64,000 bases of DNA from the NCBI GenBank assembly GCA_049890035.1, contig JBMHCG010000052.1, forward strand, positions 1 through 64,000, in the 5' to 3' direction. The number at the start of each line of letters is the position of its first letter. Positions within the stretch are counted from its first letter, which is position 1. The notes beneath the pieces are model-generated. The model was not told where the DNA came from. It saw only the letters and a list, made by a program, of their open reading frames with translations, and did not search any database. Of the stretch, positions 24,588 to 33,623 are shown piece by piece. The translations under genes and the position numbers were made by a program. The stretch comes from UBA11891 sp049890035 (GTDB lineage Bacteria > Bacteroidota > Bacteroidia > Flavobacteriales > Flavobacteriaceae).

Positions 24588-26069
24588 ATGAAAAGAAAGG
24601 TACTTGTTATTGGAAGTGGATTCTCTTCGCTCTCTTCGGCCAGTTATTTGGCACAGATGGGACACGAAGTTCATGTTTTTGAGAAAAATAGTGCTTTGGG
24701 CGGAAGAGCGCGACAATTGAAAAAAAATGGCTTTACGTTTGACATGGGCCCCTCTTGGTATTGGATGCCCGATGTGTTCGAAAAATATTTTGGAGACTTT
24801 GAAAAAAAACCTTCTGATTATTACCAACTGCATCGACTCAATCCCGCTTATCGGGTATACTTTGGTAAAAACGACACCATAGAAATTGGAGACTCGCTGG
24901 ATAAGATATATCATGTTTTTGAAAAAGAAGAAAAAGGGAGTGGCAAAAAACTCCAATCATTTATAAGCGAAGCACGAACAAATTACGATATCGCTATACT
25001 AGATCTTGTCTACCGCCCTGGTATTTCCCCCTTAGAGCTTGTAACAACCACAACCATAAAAAAATTTCGTTACTTTCTAAGTAATATAAAAAAGCAAGTA
25101 ACCAAAAAATTCAAAAACCCTAAACTACGTCAAATCCTTCAATTTCCAGTATTATTTTTGGGTGCCAAACCACAAAATACACCGGCCTTTTACAACTTTA
25201 TGAACTTTGCCGATTTCGGTTTGGGAACCTGGCATCCTGACAAAGGGATGTATTCTGTAGTGGAAGCTATGGTGTCTCTTGCCGAAGAATTGGGTGTCCA
25301 ATTTCATACAAGCAGCCCTGTGGATCAAATTATTGTTGAAAAGGATAAAGCTGTTGCCATTAAAGTAAATGGAAAACGAATCGAGGGTGATTACATCCTC
25401 AGTGGGGCCGATTATCATCATACAGAAACTTTATTACCCGAACCAAACCGAATGTATAGTGAAGCCTATTGGGAGAACAAGACCTTTGCTCCTAGCTCTC
25501 TTTTATTTTATGTGGGCTTGGATAAAAAAGTTCAAAACGTAGAGCATCATACCTTGTTCTTCGATGTGGATTTTGACCAACACGCGAGGGAAATTTACGA
25601 TCAACCCAGGTGGCCCAAAGAGCCTTTATTTTATGCGAATTTTCCATCCATTTCTGATGCTTCCATGGCACCCGAAGGTAAAGAAGCCATGTTTATTTTA
25701 GTTCCGATTGCTCCAGGAATTGAAGATACACAAGAGCTCCGAGAACGATATTTCAATATTGTCATCGATCGCTTCGAACGATTGACGGATCAATCCATTC
25801 AACCCAACATCCTTTTTAAAGAGTCGTTCTGTGTCAATGACTTTATCGAGGATTACAATTCATACAAAGGAAATGCATACGGAATGGCCAATACCTTGTT
25901 ACAAACGGCTTTCATGCGACCGAAACTGAAAAGTAAAAAAGTGAAGGGTTTGTATTTCAGTGGTCAACTCACAGTACCCGGCCCGGGTGTTCCTCCCGCT
26001 TTGATCTCTGGTAAATTGGTTGCTGGCCTGATTGAACAGGCTATTTATAGTCAATCACCCACCAAATAA
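24588..26069 (+). CDS. crtI: phytoene desaturase
   Basis: FAD-dependent desaturase that converts phytoene to lycopene, 493 residues. The N-terminal dinucleotide fold is VIGSGFSSLSSASYLA, followed by GGRARQLKKNGFTFDMGPSWYWMPD, the typical flavobacterial CrtI opening. The C-terminal FAD-binding motif reads GLYFSGQLTVPGPGVPPALISGK. It has its own near-leaderless promoter and no phytoene synthase (crtB) partner next to it, unlike many relatives where crtI and crtB are adjacent. Its 3' end overlaps the convergent membrane hypothetical by 29 bp. CrtD is a paralogue, but this copy fits CrtI better. Confidence 0.88.
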   Translation: MKRKVLVIGSGFSSLSSASYLAQMGHEVHVFEKNSALGGRARQLKKNGFTFDMGPSWYWMPDVFEKYFGDFEKKPSDYYQLHRLNPAYRVYFGKNDTIEIGDSLDKIYHVFEKEEKGSGKKLQSFISEARTNYDIAILDLVYRPGISPLELVTTTTIKKFRYFLSNIKKQVTKKFKNPKLRQILQFPVLFLGAKPQNTPAFYNFMNFADFGLGTWHPDKGMYSVVEAMVSLAEELGVQFHTSSPVDQIIVEKDKAVAIKVNGKRIEGDYILSGADYHHTETLLPEPNRMYSEAYWENKTFAPSSLLFYVGLDKKVQNVEHHTLFFDVDFDQHAREIYDQPRWPKEPLFYANFPSISDASMAPEGKEAMFILVPIAPGIEDTQELRERYFNIVIDRFERLTDQSIQPNILFKESFCVNDFIEDYNSYKGNAYGMANTLLQTAFMRPKLKSKKVKGLYFSGQLTVPGPGVPPALISGKLVAGLIEQAIYSQSPTK

Positions 26070-26892
26070 TTTCAATTTCTTCATCCTTGTCTTGGATAAC
26101 CGAATCGAGCATTTGAATACTTTCGTCTAATAAACCTATATATTCTTCCGTTTGTGGTAGAACATCATTTGTCCATAATTCCAGGCGTTTAAACAAATTG
26201 TATTTGACAAATTTATCATTCTGAATGTATTTTCTATTAGTTACCCAAAATGAAGGGTCTTCGACATTCACATCGTCTAGTTCAAAAACCCAAGTATTAC
26301 CAATTCTATCAATAAATTGATTTACAATGGATTCTTCAATTTTTCCAGTGTTTTCTAAAAGGTATTTTAATGTATTCCCATCATAGGTTTCGGTAATTTT
26401 TTTTCCTACTTCTGTATCTAAGAGTCTAAACGTTCCATCTAACTTAATTGCATCATATGTAACCCTAGCTGGATCAAAGGGCTGCCTTTGTCCATACCAA
26501 GCCATTGGGGCATCCAAAACTGGTCCATCATCTTCTTCATAAAGTTCAACAAAAACACTATCATTATCTTGATCCCAATTAGAGTATTGATCACGATACA
26601 TATCCCTGACGTACTCCATAGTTTCATAATAATCTTGAGCCTCTACTCTAATGCTTTCAACTTCTTCCTTTAAATTGTGAAGATTCTCAATACCATCCTG
26701 CCGGTCTCCAAAGCTTTCCCCCTGCCGCTCAACAGAGAATGAGATCAATACCCCAAAAAAAACAACTAAAAATTCTACAAAGGATTTCTTTAGTCTATCA
26801 AAAAAATCTTGCGGATCAAATCGGTCTCCTAATGTGATTAACCGAATAAACCAATTGGTGTCTTCTTTCCTAACCCCCTTTTTGTCTGACAT
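26041..26892 (-). CDS. membrane-anchored hypothetical protein
   Basis: A 283-residue protein from the ATG at 26892; an earlier in-frame ATG at 26931 would overlap the end of the AddB-like gene. One transmembrane helix (FVEFLVVFFGVLISFSVE) lies near residues 35-55, and the long remainder is acidic and helical, with many Glu, Asp and Tyr. The layout recalls DUF6090-like flavobacterial proteins with one N-terminal helix and an extracytoplasmic helical domain, but I cannot confirm it. It follows the AddB-like gene by 35 bp. No function assigned. Confidence 0.65.
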   Translation of the reverse strand: MSDKKGVRKEDTNWFIRLITLGDRFDPQDFFDRLKKSFVEFLVVFFGVLISFSVERQGESFGDRQDGIENLHNLKEEVESIRVEAQDYYETMEYVRDMYRDQYSNWDQDNDSVFVELYEEDDGPVLDAPMAWYGQRQPFDPARVTYDAIKLDGTFRLLDTEVGKKITETYDGNTLKYLLENTGKIEESIVNQFIDRIGNTWVFELDDVNVEDPSFWVTNRKYIQNDKFVKYNLFKRLELWTNDVLPQTEEYIGLLDESIQMLDSVIQDKDEEIEIIWWVIDYK

Positions 26893-26927
26893 AATTATAG
26901 TAAATCTCGTACTCAAAAATACTAATT

Positions 26928-29660
26928 TCATTCATTCTTCTTTTGAAAAGAAATGGACGGATTTAGAATTTCAAGAATGAGTTTTTTCAAATAGTCTTCA
27001 AACGGAGTAATATTTTCACTATCCAATACCTGAGCATCCTTAGCTCCCCATTGCAAGGGAAGAAAACTCTGGGTGGCTTTAAGAGCAATGACTCCTGCAG
27101 TAATTTGTTGGCCGGGAAACTGTTTTAAATATTGATATGCGTAGGTGAGAACCTGAAATCCAATAGTAGATTTAGAATCCTCAAAATTTATAGAATCCGG
27201 TTTGATGCTTAACGATTGAGGCAATACCGTTCCAGTCTTATAATCCAAGATCCGTAACTGGCCATTTACACGATCTATTCGATCCACCACCCCTCTAAGG
27301 CGTACAGGTTTATCCACTGTTGGCAGGGCTAAAGAGATAGAAAAAGGAGCTTCTAGGGCAAGAATCTCGATTGTTACACCACTCGATAATCGTTTGATCT
27401 CTTCTTGTAAAAACCGATTACAATGGTGTTTCATCACTTGGAAAACAAGATGATTTTTTCCTTGTAAATTTTGCCCTTTACCATAAATAGCACCAAAATG
27501 ACTTTCCAAACATTCGGACAATTGATTTTGCATTTGTTTACAATGATGAGTCGTCAGATTTTTTCCTACAAATGGTGTATATAAAGTTTCTAAAACAGCA
27601 TGAAGCACCGTGCCTTGATCTCTGTAAGAAACCGTTTCTTCTGCCTCTTTGGGAGAATGGATTCCCAATATGCGCTCTTCATAAAAAGCAATAGGATCGT
27701 GTAAATAAAGTGCCAGAGCGGAGGGTGAAAATCCGTATTCAGCAACTTCATACAACTTTTTAAGTAGCGAGGGAGATTTTTGGACGGTAAATGAACTTGT
27801 TATGGGTTGTGCAATAGAAGTCTGAAGTTGTTTTTTCTCTAGCTGAATTTCAGGGGGTGCAAACAATTCCAACTGGTGTAAAAAACGACTGGGTGCAGCA
27901 CCTCCCAGACCCTCTTCGGAAGTATCGTATAACAAATAGCTCGCTTTTGCACGTTTGAGTAAACGAAAAAAGTGATAGGTAAAGATGGCCTCTTTTTCCT
28001 GGTAGGTAGGAATTCCAAATTCCTTTTTTACTTCAAAAGGTAAAAAACTATTCCCCCCTTTTCCTCCTGGTAGATGCCCTTCATTGACATGGGTTACAAT
28101 GATCCGATCAAAATCCAATAATCGCGTTTCTAAAAGCCCCATAACTTGAAGTCCTTCTGTGGCATTTCCAACAAAAGAAAGAGATTCGTTTTGCAACACA
28201 CCCTCCAATAAAACACGCAATACGGGAAGGGAACCAACAATTGGTTTCTCTTGAAGCAAAACTTGTAGTTGTTGTAATAACAACTCAACCGAATAAAAAT
28301 AGGATTCAAAAAGCCAATTTTTTTCATTCTCAAAAAAGTACTGTTGCATTCCTATTGTGACTTGCAACATACGATCAAGAAAATCTGGGGGGTCTGAAAA
28401 TTCATCAAAAAGGGACTGCCAAGGTTTAGCGGAGGACCAACTGGCTAAAGAATCTAAAGTTAAAAAGGCTTGATTTCTTTTTTTTGCTAGTGTCAGTAGT
28501 TCTTCACTATTTACTCCTTGATTGGACAAAAAATGCCCCAACGAAGCCGTTTGTAGAAATTTTTCTACCGCCACCAAAGTGAGTCTATTTTCATTTGCAC
28601 ATTGGTGCAAATCAATCCATTGAACCAACAAATCTGCAACGGGTGTCTTTTTCAATGGATACCCCATCGTTACGTTCCATTGGTCAAAATCACTCTGAAA
28701 GGCCGACAATGTCGGGATCAAATAAGATTCATCTCCCAATACCAATGCAATACGCTCTTCAGGGTACCTACGTGTTAGCTGTTCGGCAAGACGTGCAGCA
28801 TATTTTACTTGCTGTATGGATGCGTTGGCTCCTATGCACTGAACCTTCTTAGGATTGGAATAGTGTGACCCCAACCATTCAGGATGTTGGCCCGCCAATC
28901 CCTTCCAGTTTTTGAAATACGACCGGATAAAATGACCACTAGCATGTTCTTTGTCTCTGTAAAAAAACTGATCCAAATCCCATAAAATTTTTCCTCGTTT
29001 TTGGCTTACTATTTCTTGAAATAAAATTGACTCCGAATGCGTCAACGCATTAAACCCCACCAAGTAGTGAAAGTTTGGTGTGTGTTCCAAATAGAGGGAA
29101 ATATTTTCTACTGCTTCTGAAAACAACATCCCCATCAAGCCCTTTTTCTTACTTAACAAGGAGTCTGTAAAATGTAGAAACAAGGCAGGCATTTGTTTCC
29201 AAAATCGAATATAATTTCGAGTCAAAGGTGTCTGTAAGTCTTTTTGTGCCCACTGTTTGATTTGTTCTACCTCGGTCAAATAAGAGAAAATTTCATCCTG
29301 TGGAACCCGGTGCGCGCAGAGATCATTAAAATCCTGTATCAATATGGGTGCCCAATGAAGAAACTGCTCAAAACCCTCACGATCTTTTTGGGGTACTATC
29401 GTCTGATAACTTTCATAACATTGAACGATCTGCTGCAAAGATGAGAGTGCCTGCAGTCCTGACAATTCAGAGACAAATTCTGTAATGGATATTATTTTAG
29501 GACTTTGTACTGCCGTTTGTATCTTTCTAGCCAATTCGATTTTCAAAAATCGAACAGCGCGCTGTGAGGGCAATACAATTTTTAATTCTGAAAAGTCCCT
29601 ACCGGATCGGATTATTTCGTGTGCCACTTGAGAAAGAAAAGAATCCATAGCGTTATACAT
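26928..29660 (-). CDS. AddB-like PD-(D/E)XK nuclease family protein
   Basis: Large 910-residue partner of the UvrD-type helicase encoded just upstream. The N-terminus (IVLPSQRAVRFLK) and central region resemble inactivated AddB/RexB helicase domains. The C-terminus holds a PD-(D/E)XK nuclease: VVDRIDRVNGQLRILDYKTGT near residues 798-812 gives the Asp and the DxK motif, followed by a QxxxY-like segment QVLTYAYQY. No Fe-S cysteine cluster is evident. The start ATG overlaps the upstream stop as TAATG, which points to coupled translation. The pair probably processes double-strand breaks for RecA, by analogy with AddAB. Confidence 0.85.
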   Translation of the reverse strand: MYNAMDSFLSQVAHEIIRSGRDFSELKIVLPSQRAVRFLKIELARKIQTAVQSPKIISITEFVSELSGLQALSSLQQIVQCYESYQTIVPQKDREGFEQFLHWAPILIQDFNDLCAHRVPQDEIFSYLTEVEQIKQWAQKDLQTPLTRNYIRFWKQMPALFLHFTDSLLSKKKGLMGMLFSEAVENISLYLEHTPNFHYLVGFNALTHSESILFQEIVSQKRGKILWDLDQFFYRDKEHASGHFIRSYFKNWKGLAGQHPEWLGSHYSNPKKVQCIGANASIQQVKYAARLAEQLTRRYPEERIALVLGDESYLIPTLSAFQSDFDQWNVTMGYPLKKTPVADLLVQWIDLHQCANENRLTLVAVEKFLQTASLGHFLSNQGVNSEELLTLAKKRNQAFLTLDSLASWSSAKPWQSLFDEFSDPPDFLDRMLQVTIGMQQYFFENEKNWLFESYFYSVELLLQQLQVLLQEKPIVGSLPVLRVLLEGVLQNESLSFVGNATEGLQVMGLLETRLLDFDRIIVTHVNEGHLPGGKGGNSFLPFEVKKEFGIPTYQEKEAIFTYHFFRLLKRAKASYLLYDTSEEGLGGAAPSRFLHQLELFAPPEIQLEKKQLQTSIAQPITSSFTVQKSPSLLKKLYEVAEYGFSPSALALYLHDPIAFYEERILGIHSPKEAEETVSYRDQGTVLHAVLETLYTPFVGKNLTTHHCKQMQNQLSECLESHFGAIYGKGQNLQGKNHLVFQVMKHHCNRFLQEEIKRLSSGVTIEILALEAPFSISLALPTVDKPVRLRGVVDRIDRVNGQLRILDYKTGTVLPQSLSIKPDSINFEDSKSTIGFQVLTYAYQYLKQFPGQQITAGVIALKATQSFLPLQWGAKDAQVLDSENITPFEDYLKKLILEILNPSISFQKKNE

Positions 29661-32600
29661 TAGAAGCTTACCACAGTTACCCCTTCGTTGATATACACCA
29701 AATGGTGAATCCCAACTTGATACCCCATGTTTTGAATAACATGACCGTACTCCTCAATTTGTTTTTTATCTGCCTCTTTGGGCCGCCCTGTCTTAAAATC
29801 CATAAGAACTACTTGATGCGCATTAAAAAGGATTCGATCGGGTCGCAAACTGCGTCCATCCGGTAGTAAAATATCTTGTTCAACCCAAACTTTTGCTGTT
29901 TTATCAAAAGCGTCTTTGAGTTTTGGATGGCTCACCACCTCAGCTAATAATTTTTTGGTTTTAGAGACGTCCCCATCCTTTATTTTCCCCTCCAATACTG
30001 CTGTTGAAAGTACCCAATCCAACTGGTCAGCAACTCGAAGATTTCCTAATAGGTCATGAATAAGAATACCATAGTCTCGGGCTGCAACGTCCTTTATCCG
30101 TACGGGCATTAGTTTATTTCGCCACTGCAAATTACTTTCTTCTAGTGCTTCAATCCCCTTCGGCAATGTTTTTGAATGGGGTATGGGAGTGGCATCCGAA
30201 CTCCAATAAAAGGTTTCAGGAAGTGTCTCTGAATCACAATTTTTAGCTATGAAGTCGTTGAGTAAAGAGGCATAAGTAGGATGCTTGGGCGGTTTTTTCT
30301 GTTCTTTAGTTATCAAATGCATCTGGCTCACTGCTCGTGTCAATCCTACATACAACAGATTCATACTATCCAAGGCCGCCTTTTTTTTACGCTCTTCATA
30401 TAAATGTGCACCTGTATCACCATAGGAAGCAAGTACTTCACTAAATGAGAGTCTTGCCCATGGCACAGTAGTGTTATCCAAAGGAAACCAAAGTGGATCA
30501 CCATTCGATGGTTGCAAACTATCTTCTAAATAAGGGTATATCACAACTGGAAATTCCAACCCTTTTGATTTGTGAACTGTCATTACTTGAATGGCATCGG
30601 TCAGGGTGGGAAGATCTATTGTTAATTGGGCTTGTTCTCGATTCCAATAGTCAAGAAAATCATTGGTGTGGGTGGATTGTTGTTGCGTAAAATGGAAAAT
30701 TACATCAAACAATCGTTGGGTGTAACTATCCGTATGCAGTAGCTCAGAGAAACAATCAAAAATGTATTCCAGTCCTTCATAAACAGTCAATTTCCTGTGA
30801 AAACTCAAATCGTATGACCAATTAAAATCGGCATTAAGGGCTTGAAAAAAAGACATTGCGTGTGACTTCAAATATTTTATCATAAATGAATGGTAATCAT
30901 CCGACTGATTTTTCCATTGCCAGATGCCATGAAGCACTCCTTTCATTGAAGCCAAGTCGCTGGGGTATAAACTGAGACGAAATAAATGGAGTACCCATTG
31001 AACTTTTTCAGAAGCTGACAATAACAATGAATCCGAAGAAATTGCTGGGATGGAAGCGGATTGTAATGCTGTAACAATTCCCTGTGCTTGTTTTTTCTTG
31101 CGTATCAAAACGGTAATATCAGTTCGGTCATAGCCCTCGTTTTGAAGTTGCTTTACCAATTGAACTACTTTTTGAGTATACAATGCCCCCCTTTCTGTTT
31201 GCGTACTTTTATCTTCTATTCTATGAACAGCAACAGTACCCCCCTTTTTATCTGTGTGTTTTTGTTGCAGGTCACTACTAAACAATTCTTTGTGTATCGG
31301 ATCCTTAAGGTATTGGGAGGCAAACGAAAAAAAAGAGTTATTGAAGGCAATTAGATTGTGATAACTTCGATAATTGGTCTCAAGACGTTTTAGTTCGGGT
31401 TTGCACTGAAAAGGTGACACCGCCTTTAGTAAATCGAAATACTGTTGCACATCCCCTCCACGCCATCGGTAAATAGCTTGTTTGGGATCCCCCACCAAAA
31501 GCAAAGAACCCGCCTCTTGGCCTTCTAAGGCATTGGCAATTAGAGGAATTAAATTCCGCCATTGAAGAACTGATGTATCTTGAAACTCATCAATAAAAAA
31601 ATGCCGATAGCGCGTTCCCAACCGCTCATAAATAAAGGGGATGGGTTGCTGCTGCACCACCGAGGCAATACGTTCATTAAAACGTCCCAATAACATCCTG
31701 TTTTGAATGTTTTGTTGTTGTTCCAACTCCCGTTCCAAAGCACCTAACAAGGACAATGGAACCCATTGATTGATAATGGCTCGACTCAGTAAATATTGAA
31801 AGGTATTATTTTTTGTCTCTTGAAAATCAGATAGTAATTGGGGAGTCATTTTCTCAAGTAATATCTCCTGTTGGGCTGGAATCCCCTTTTTAAAAAAACC
31901 CGACCCTGCTTGAAGCTGAGATTCCAGCTGGGTGCCAAACCAACTCCGTATTTTGGAGGGACTTTTTTCTGTGAATTCAGACAAACGCCGAAAATGATTC
32001 GTTAACGTTTTTCGTGTAAATACGGTTTCATCCATGCCCTTTTCCTTGAGTTGTCGAAGTACCCTTTGAGCCTGCTTTTGAATTTGCCTTTTTAATTGAG
32101 ATCCCAATTCCTCTATTTTTTCTCTATCGGACTGAAAAGTCTCTAAGGGGATTTCTTTAATTGCTCGTAATGCAAATCGATCGTTTTCATTCAATAGGAC
32201 TGGAGCAAATTCATTCAGATCATGAGCTATATCCCAGCTTTTTTCATCGGCAACTTTCTGGAGACTAAAAGCAGTTAAGAGATGGGTCAATTCCAAAGAG
32301 AGACCGACTTTATGAATCAACAGGTCAACGATTGATTGGATAAAAAATTGACTGTCTATAACGACTTCAAAACTTTGTGACAGACCCAGATCAAAAGAAA
32401 AGGTTCGAATGATACGGTGGGTGAAACTATCTAAAGTTGTTACCTCAAAAGCACCAAAGTTATGCAGAAGTGACCGCAATTTTACTTCAGCTCTCCACTG
32501 AAGTTCCTCTGCACTTATGTTTAAGCGTTCTCTTAAAAGGGTTCCCATTTCGTTCGGACTCCCTCTAGCCAGTTGGGAAAGCACTTTTAAGATACGTTCT

Positions 32601-32764
32601 TTCATCTCATTCACGGCTTTGTTGGTGAATGTCATGGCCAATAAATACTGATAATTATCCTTTTGTGGTGTGGCTAATAATTGTTCCAAATAGCTTGAAA
32701 CAAGGGAAAATGTTTTCCCTGAACCAGCTGCTGCATTGGTTATATGAAATCCTTGTCTGGGCAT
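29660..32764 (-). CDS. AddA-like UvrD-family helicase with C-terminal nuclease
   Basis: A 1034-residue superfamily 1A helicase-nuclease. Motif I is NAAAGSGKT near residues 10-18, motif II is FIDEFQDTS, motif III includes VGDPKQAIYRWRGGD, motif V is VMTVHKSKGLEFP and motif VI is YVGLTRAVSQM. The C-terminus carries RecB-type nuclease residues in PDRILFNAHQ and VLMDFKTGRP. It is smaller than B. subtilis AddA (about 1230 residues) but has the same layout. It is followed directly by the AddB-like gene, with a 1-bp TAATG overlap. Expected role: resection of double-strand breaks. Confidence 0.9.
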   Translation of the reverse strand: MPRQGFHITNAAAGSGKTFSLVSSYLEQLLATPQKDNYQYLLAMTFTNKAVNEMKERILKVLSQLARGSPNEMGTLLRERLNISAEELQWRAEVKLRSLLHNFGAFEVTTLDSFTHRIIRTFSFDLGLSQSFEVVIDSQFFIQSIVDLLIHKVGLSLELTHLLTAFSLQKVADEKSWDIAHDLNEFAPVLLNENDRFALRAIKEIPLETFQSDREKIEELGSQLKRQIQKQAQRVLRQLKEKGMDETVFTRKTLTNHFRRLSEFTEKSPSKIRSWFGTQLESQLQAGSGFFKKGIPAQQEILLEKMTPQLLSDFQETKNNTFQYLLSRAIINQWVPLSLLGALERELEQQQNIQNRMLLGRFNERIASVVQQQPIPFIYERLGTRYRHFFIDEFQDTSVLQWRNLIPLIANALEGQEAGSLLLVGDPKQAIYRWRGGDVQQYFDLLKAVSPFQCKPELKRLETNYRSYHNLIAFNNSFFSFASQYLKDPIHKELFSSDLQQKHTDKKGGTVAVHRIEDKSTQTERGALYTQKVVQLVKQLQNEGYDRTDITVLIRKKKQAQGIVTALQSASIPAISSDSLLLSASEKVQWVLHLFRLSLYPSDLASMKGVLHGIWQWKNQSDDYHSFMIKYLKSHAMSFFQALNADFNWSYDLSFHRKLTVYEGLEYIFDCFSELLHTDSYTQRLFDVIFHFTQQQSTHTNDFLDYWNREQAQLTIDLPTLTDAIQVMTVHKSKGLEFPVVIYPYLEDSLQPSNGDPLWFPLDNTTVPWARLSFSEVLASYGDTGAHLYEERKKKAALDSMNLLYVGLTRAVSQMHLITKEQKKPPKHPTYASLLNDFIAKNCDSETLPETFYWSSDATPIPHSKTLPKGIEALEESNLQWRNKLMPVRIKDVAARDYGILIHDLLGNLRVADQLDWVLSTAVLEGKIKDGDVSKTKKLLAEVVSHPKLKDAFDKTAKVWVEQDILLPDGRSLRPDRILFNAHQVVLMDFKTGRPKEADKKQIEEYGHVIQNMGYQVGIHHLVYINEGVTVVSF

Positions 32765-32828
32765 TCTCTTAAGTAGTTAAATGTACACTTTTGAAGGCTT
32801 CTGGAGAAAGGCTTTGCAAAAGAAATTC

Positions 32829-32836
32829 TATTTTTG
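32829..32836 (+). promoter_or_regulatory. -7 box of the superoxide dismutase gene
   Basis: TATTTTTG (TAnnTTTG), ending 24 nt before the ATG at 32861. No TTG at a proper -33 distance was found. Confidence 0.5.
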
Positions 32837-32860
32837 TACAAACTCTTAAAACTGAAAACT

Positions 32861-33469
32861 ATGCCGTTTGAACTTCCTTCACTCCCTTACGCTACCAACG
32901 CATTGGAGCCACACATTGACACCAAAACAATGGAGATCCATCATGGAAAACACCACCAGGGGTACACCAGCAAACTGAACGCTGCTATTGCAGGGACTGT
33001 TGCAGAAAATCAATCCATCGAAGAAATTCTTCAAGGATTGGATATGAGCAATGGTGCGGTCCGTAACAATGGCGGTGGTTATTACAACCACTGTTTGTTT
33101 TGGGAAATACTCAGCCCCTCAGGAGGTGGAAATCCATCAGGAAATTTGGCTGCTGCTATGGATAGCAATTTTGGCTCTTTTGAAGCCTTCAAAGAAACTT
33201 TTTCAAATGCTGCTGCGACACAATTTGGTTCTGGCTGGGCATGGCTTTGTGTCCTACCTGGAGGAAAATTAGAAGTTTGTGGTACACCCAATCAGGACAA
33301 TCCCTTGATGCCTAGCGTCGGATGTGGAGGTACACCCATTCTTGGTATTGATGTTTGGGAACATGCGTACTATCTAAACTATCAAAATAGAAGACCCGAT
33401 TATATCGAAGCTTTTTTTAACCTAATTAATTGGGATGAAGTAGCCAAACGATTCGAGGCAAACCAATAG
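32861..33469 (+). CDS. superoxide dismutase, Mn/Fe type
   Basis: Converts superoxide to hydrogen peroxide and oxygen in the cytoplasm. I start it at the ATG at 32861 (MPFELPSLPYA), giving 202 residues, the family's normal size. Metal ligands are visible: an N-terminal His in EIHHGKHH, His in YYNHCLFW, and Asp plus His in DVWEHAYYL. The segment GTPNQDNPL carries the glutamine at the position typical of manganese-type enzymes, and NNGGGYYNH has glycine where iron enzymes have glutamine. Mn-type or cambialistic is therefore more likely than Fe-type. It is monocistronic, with a strong terminator after it. Confidence 0.95.
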   Translation: MPFELPSLPYATNALEPHIDTKTMEIHHGKHHQGYTSKLNAAIAGTVAENQSIEEILQGLDMSNGAVRNNGGGYYNHCLFWEILSPSGGGNPSGNLAAAMDSNFGSFEAFKETFSNAAATQFGSGWAWLCVLPGGKLEVCGTPNQDNPLMPSVGCGGTPILGIDVWEHAYYLNYQNRRPDYIEAFFNLINWDEVAKRFEANQ

Positions 33470-33474
33470 AAAAT

Positions 33475-33504
33475 AAAAAAGGAGGAATAAATTCCTCCTT
33501 TTTT
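33475..33504 (+). terminator. rho-independent terminator after superoxide dismutase (bidirectional form)
   Basis: Perfect hairpin: AAAAAAGGAGGAAT (33475-33488), loop AA, ATTCCTCCTTTTTT (33491-33504). It lies 6 nt after the stop codon. The A-run on one side and T-run on the other let it act in both directions, so it may also end transcripts coming from the convergent purF gene. Confidence 0.85.
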
Positions 33505-33590
33505 GCCCCAAATCTTACCATGAACTTAACCTACTTATGTTCTGGTGTTGTAAAGATGCATTTTTAGTGATACGTGGCCTTAAAATATCG

Positions 33591-33623
33591 ATAAACGGTT
33601 AATTTATCGGATAAACGGTTAAT
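33591..33623. repeat. short tandem direct repeat at the 3' end of purF
   Basis: ATAAACGGTTAAT occurs at 33591-33603 and again at 33611-33623, each preceded by a TATCG or TATCGG sequence, giving a unit of about 20 bp. The second copy contains the purF stop codon. On the minus strand the repeat allows a 7-bp stem CGATAAA/TTTATCG, a weak hairpin just after the stop. Confidence 0.6.
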
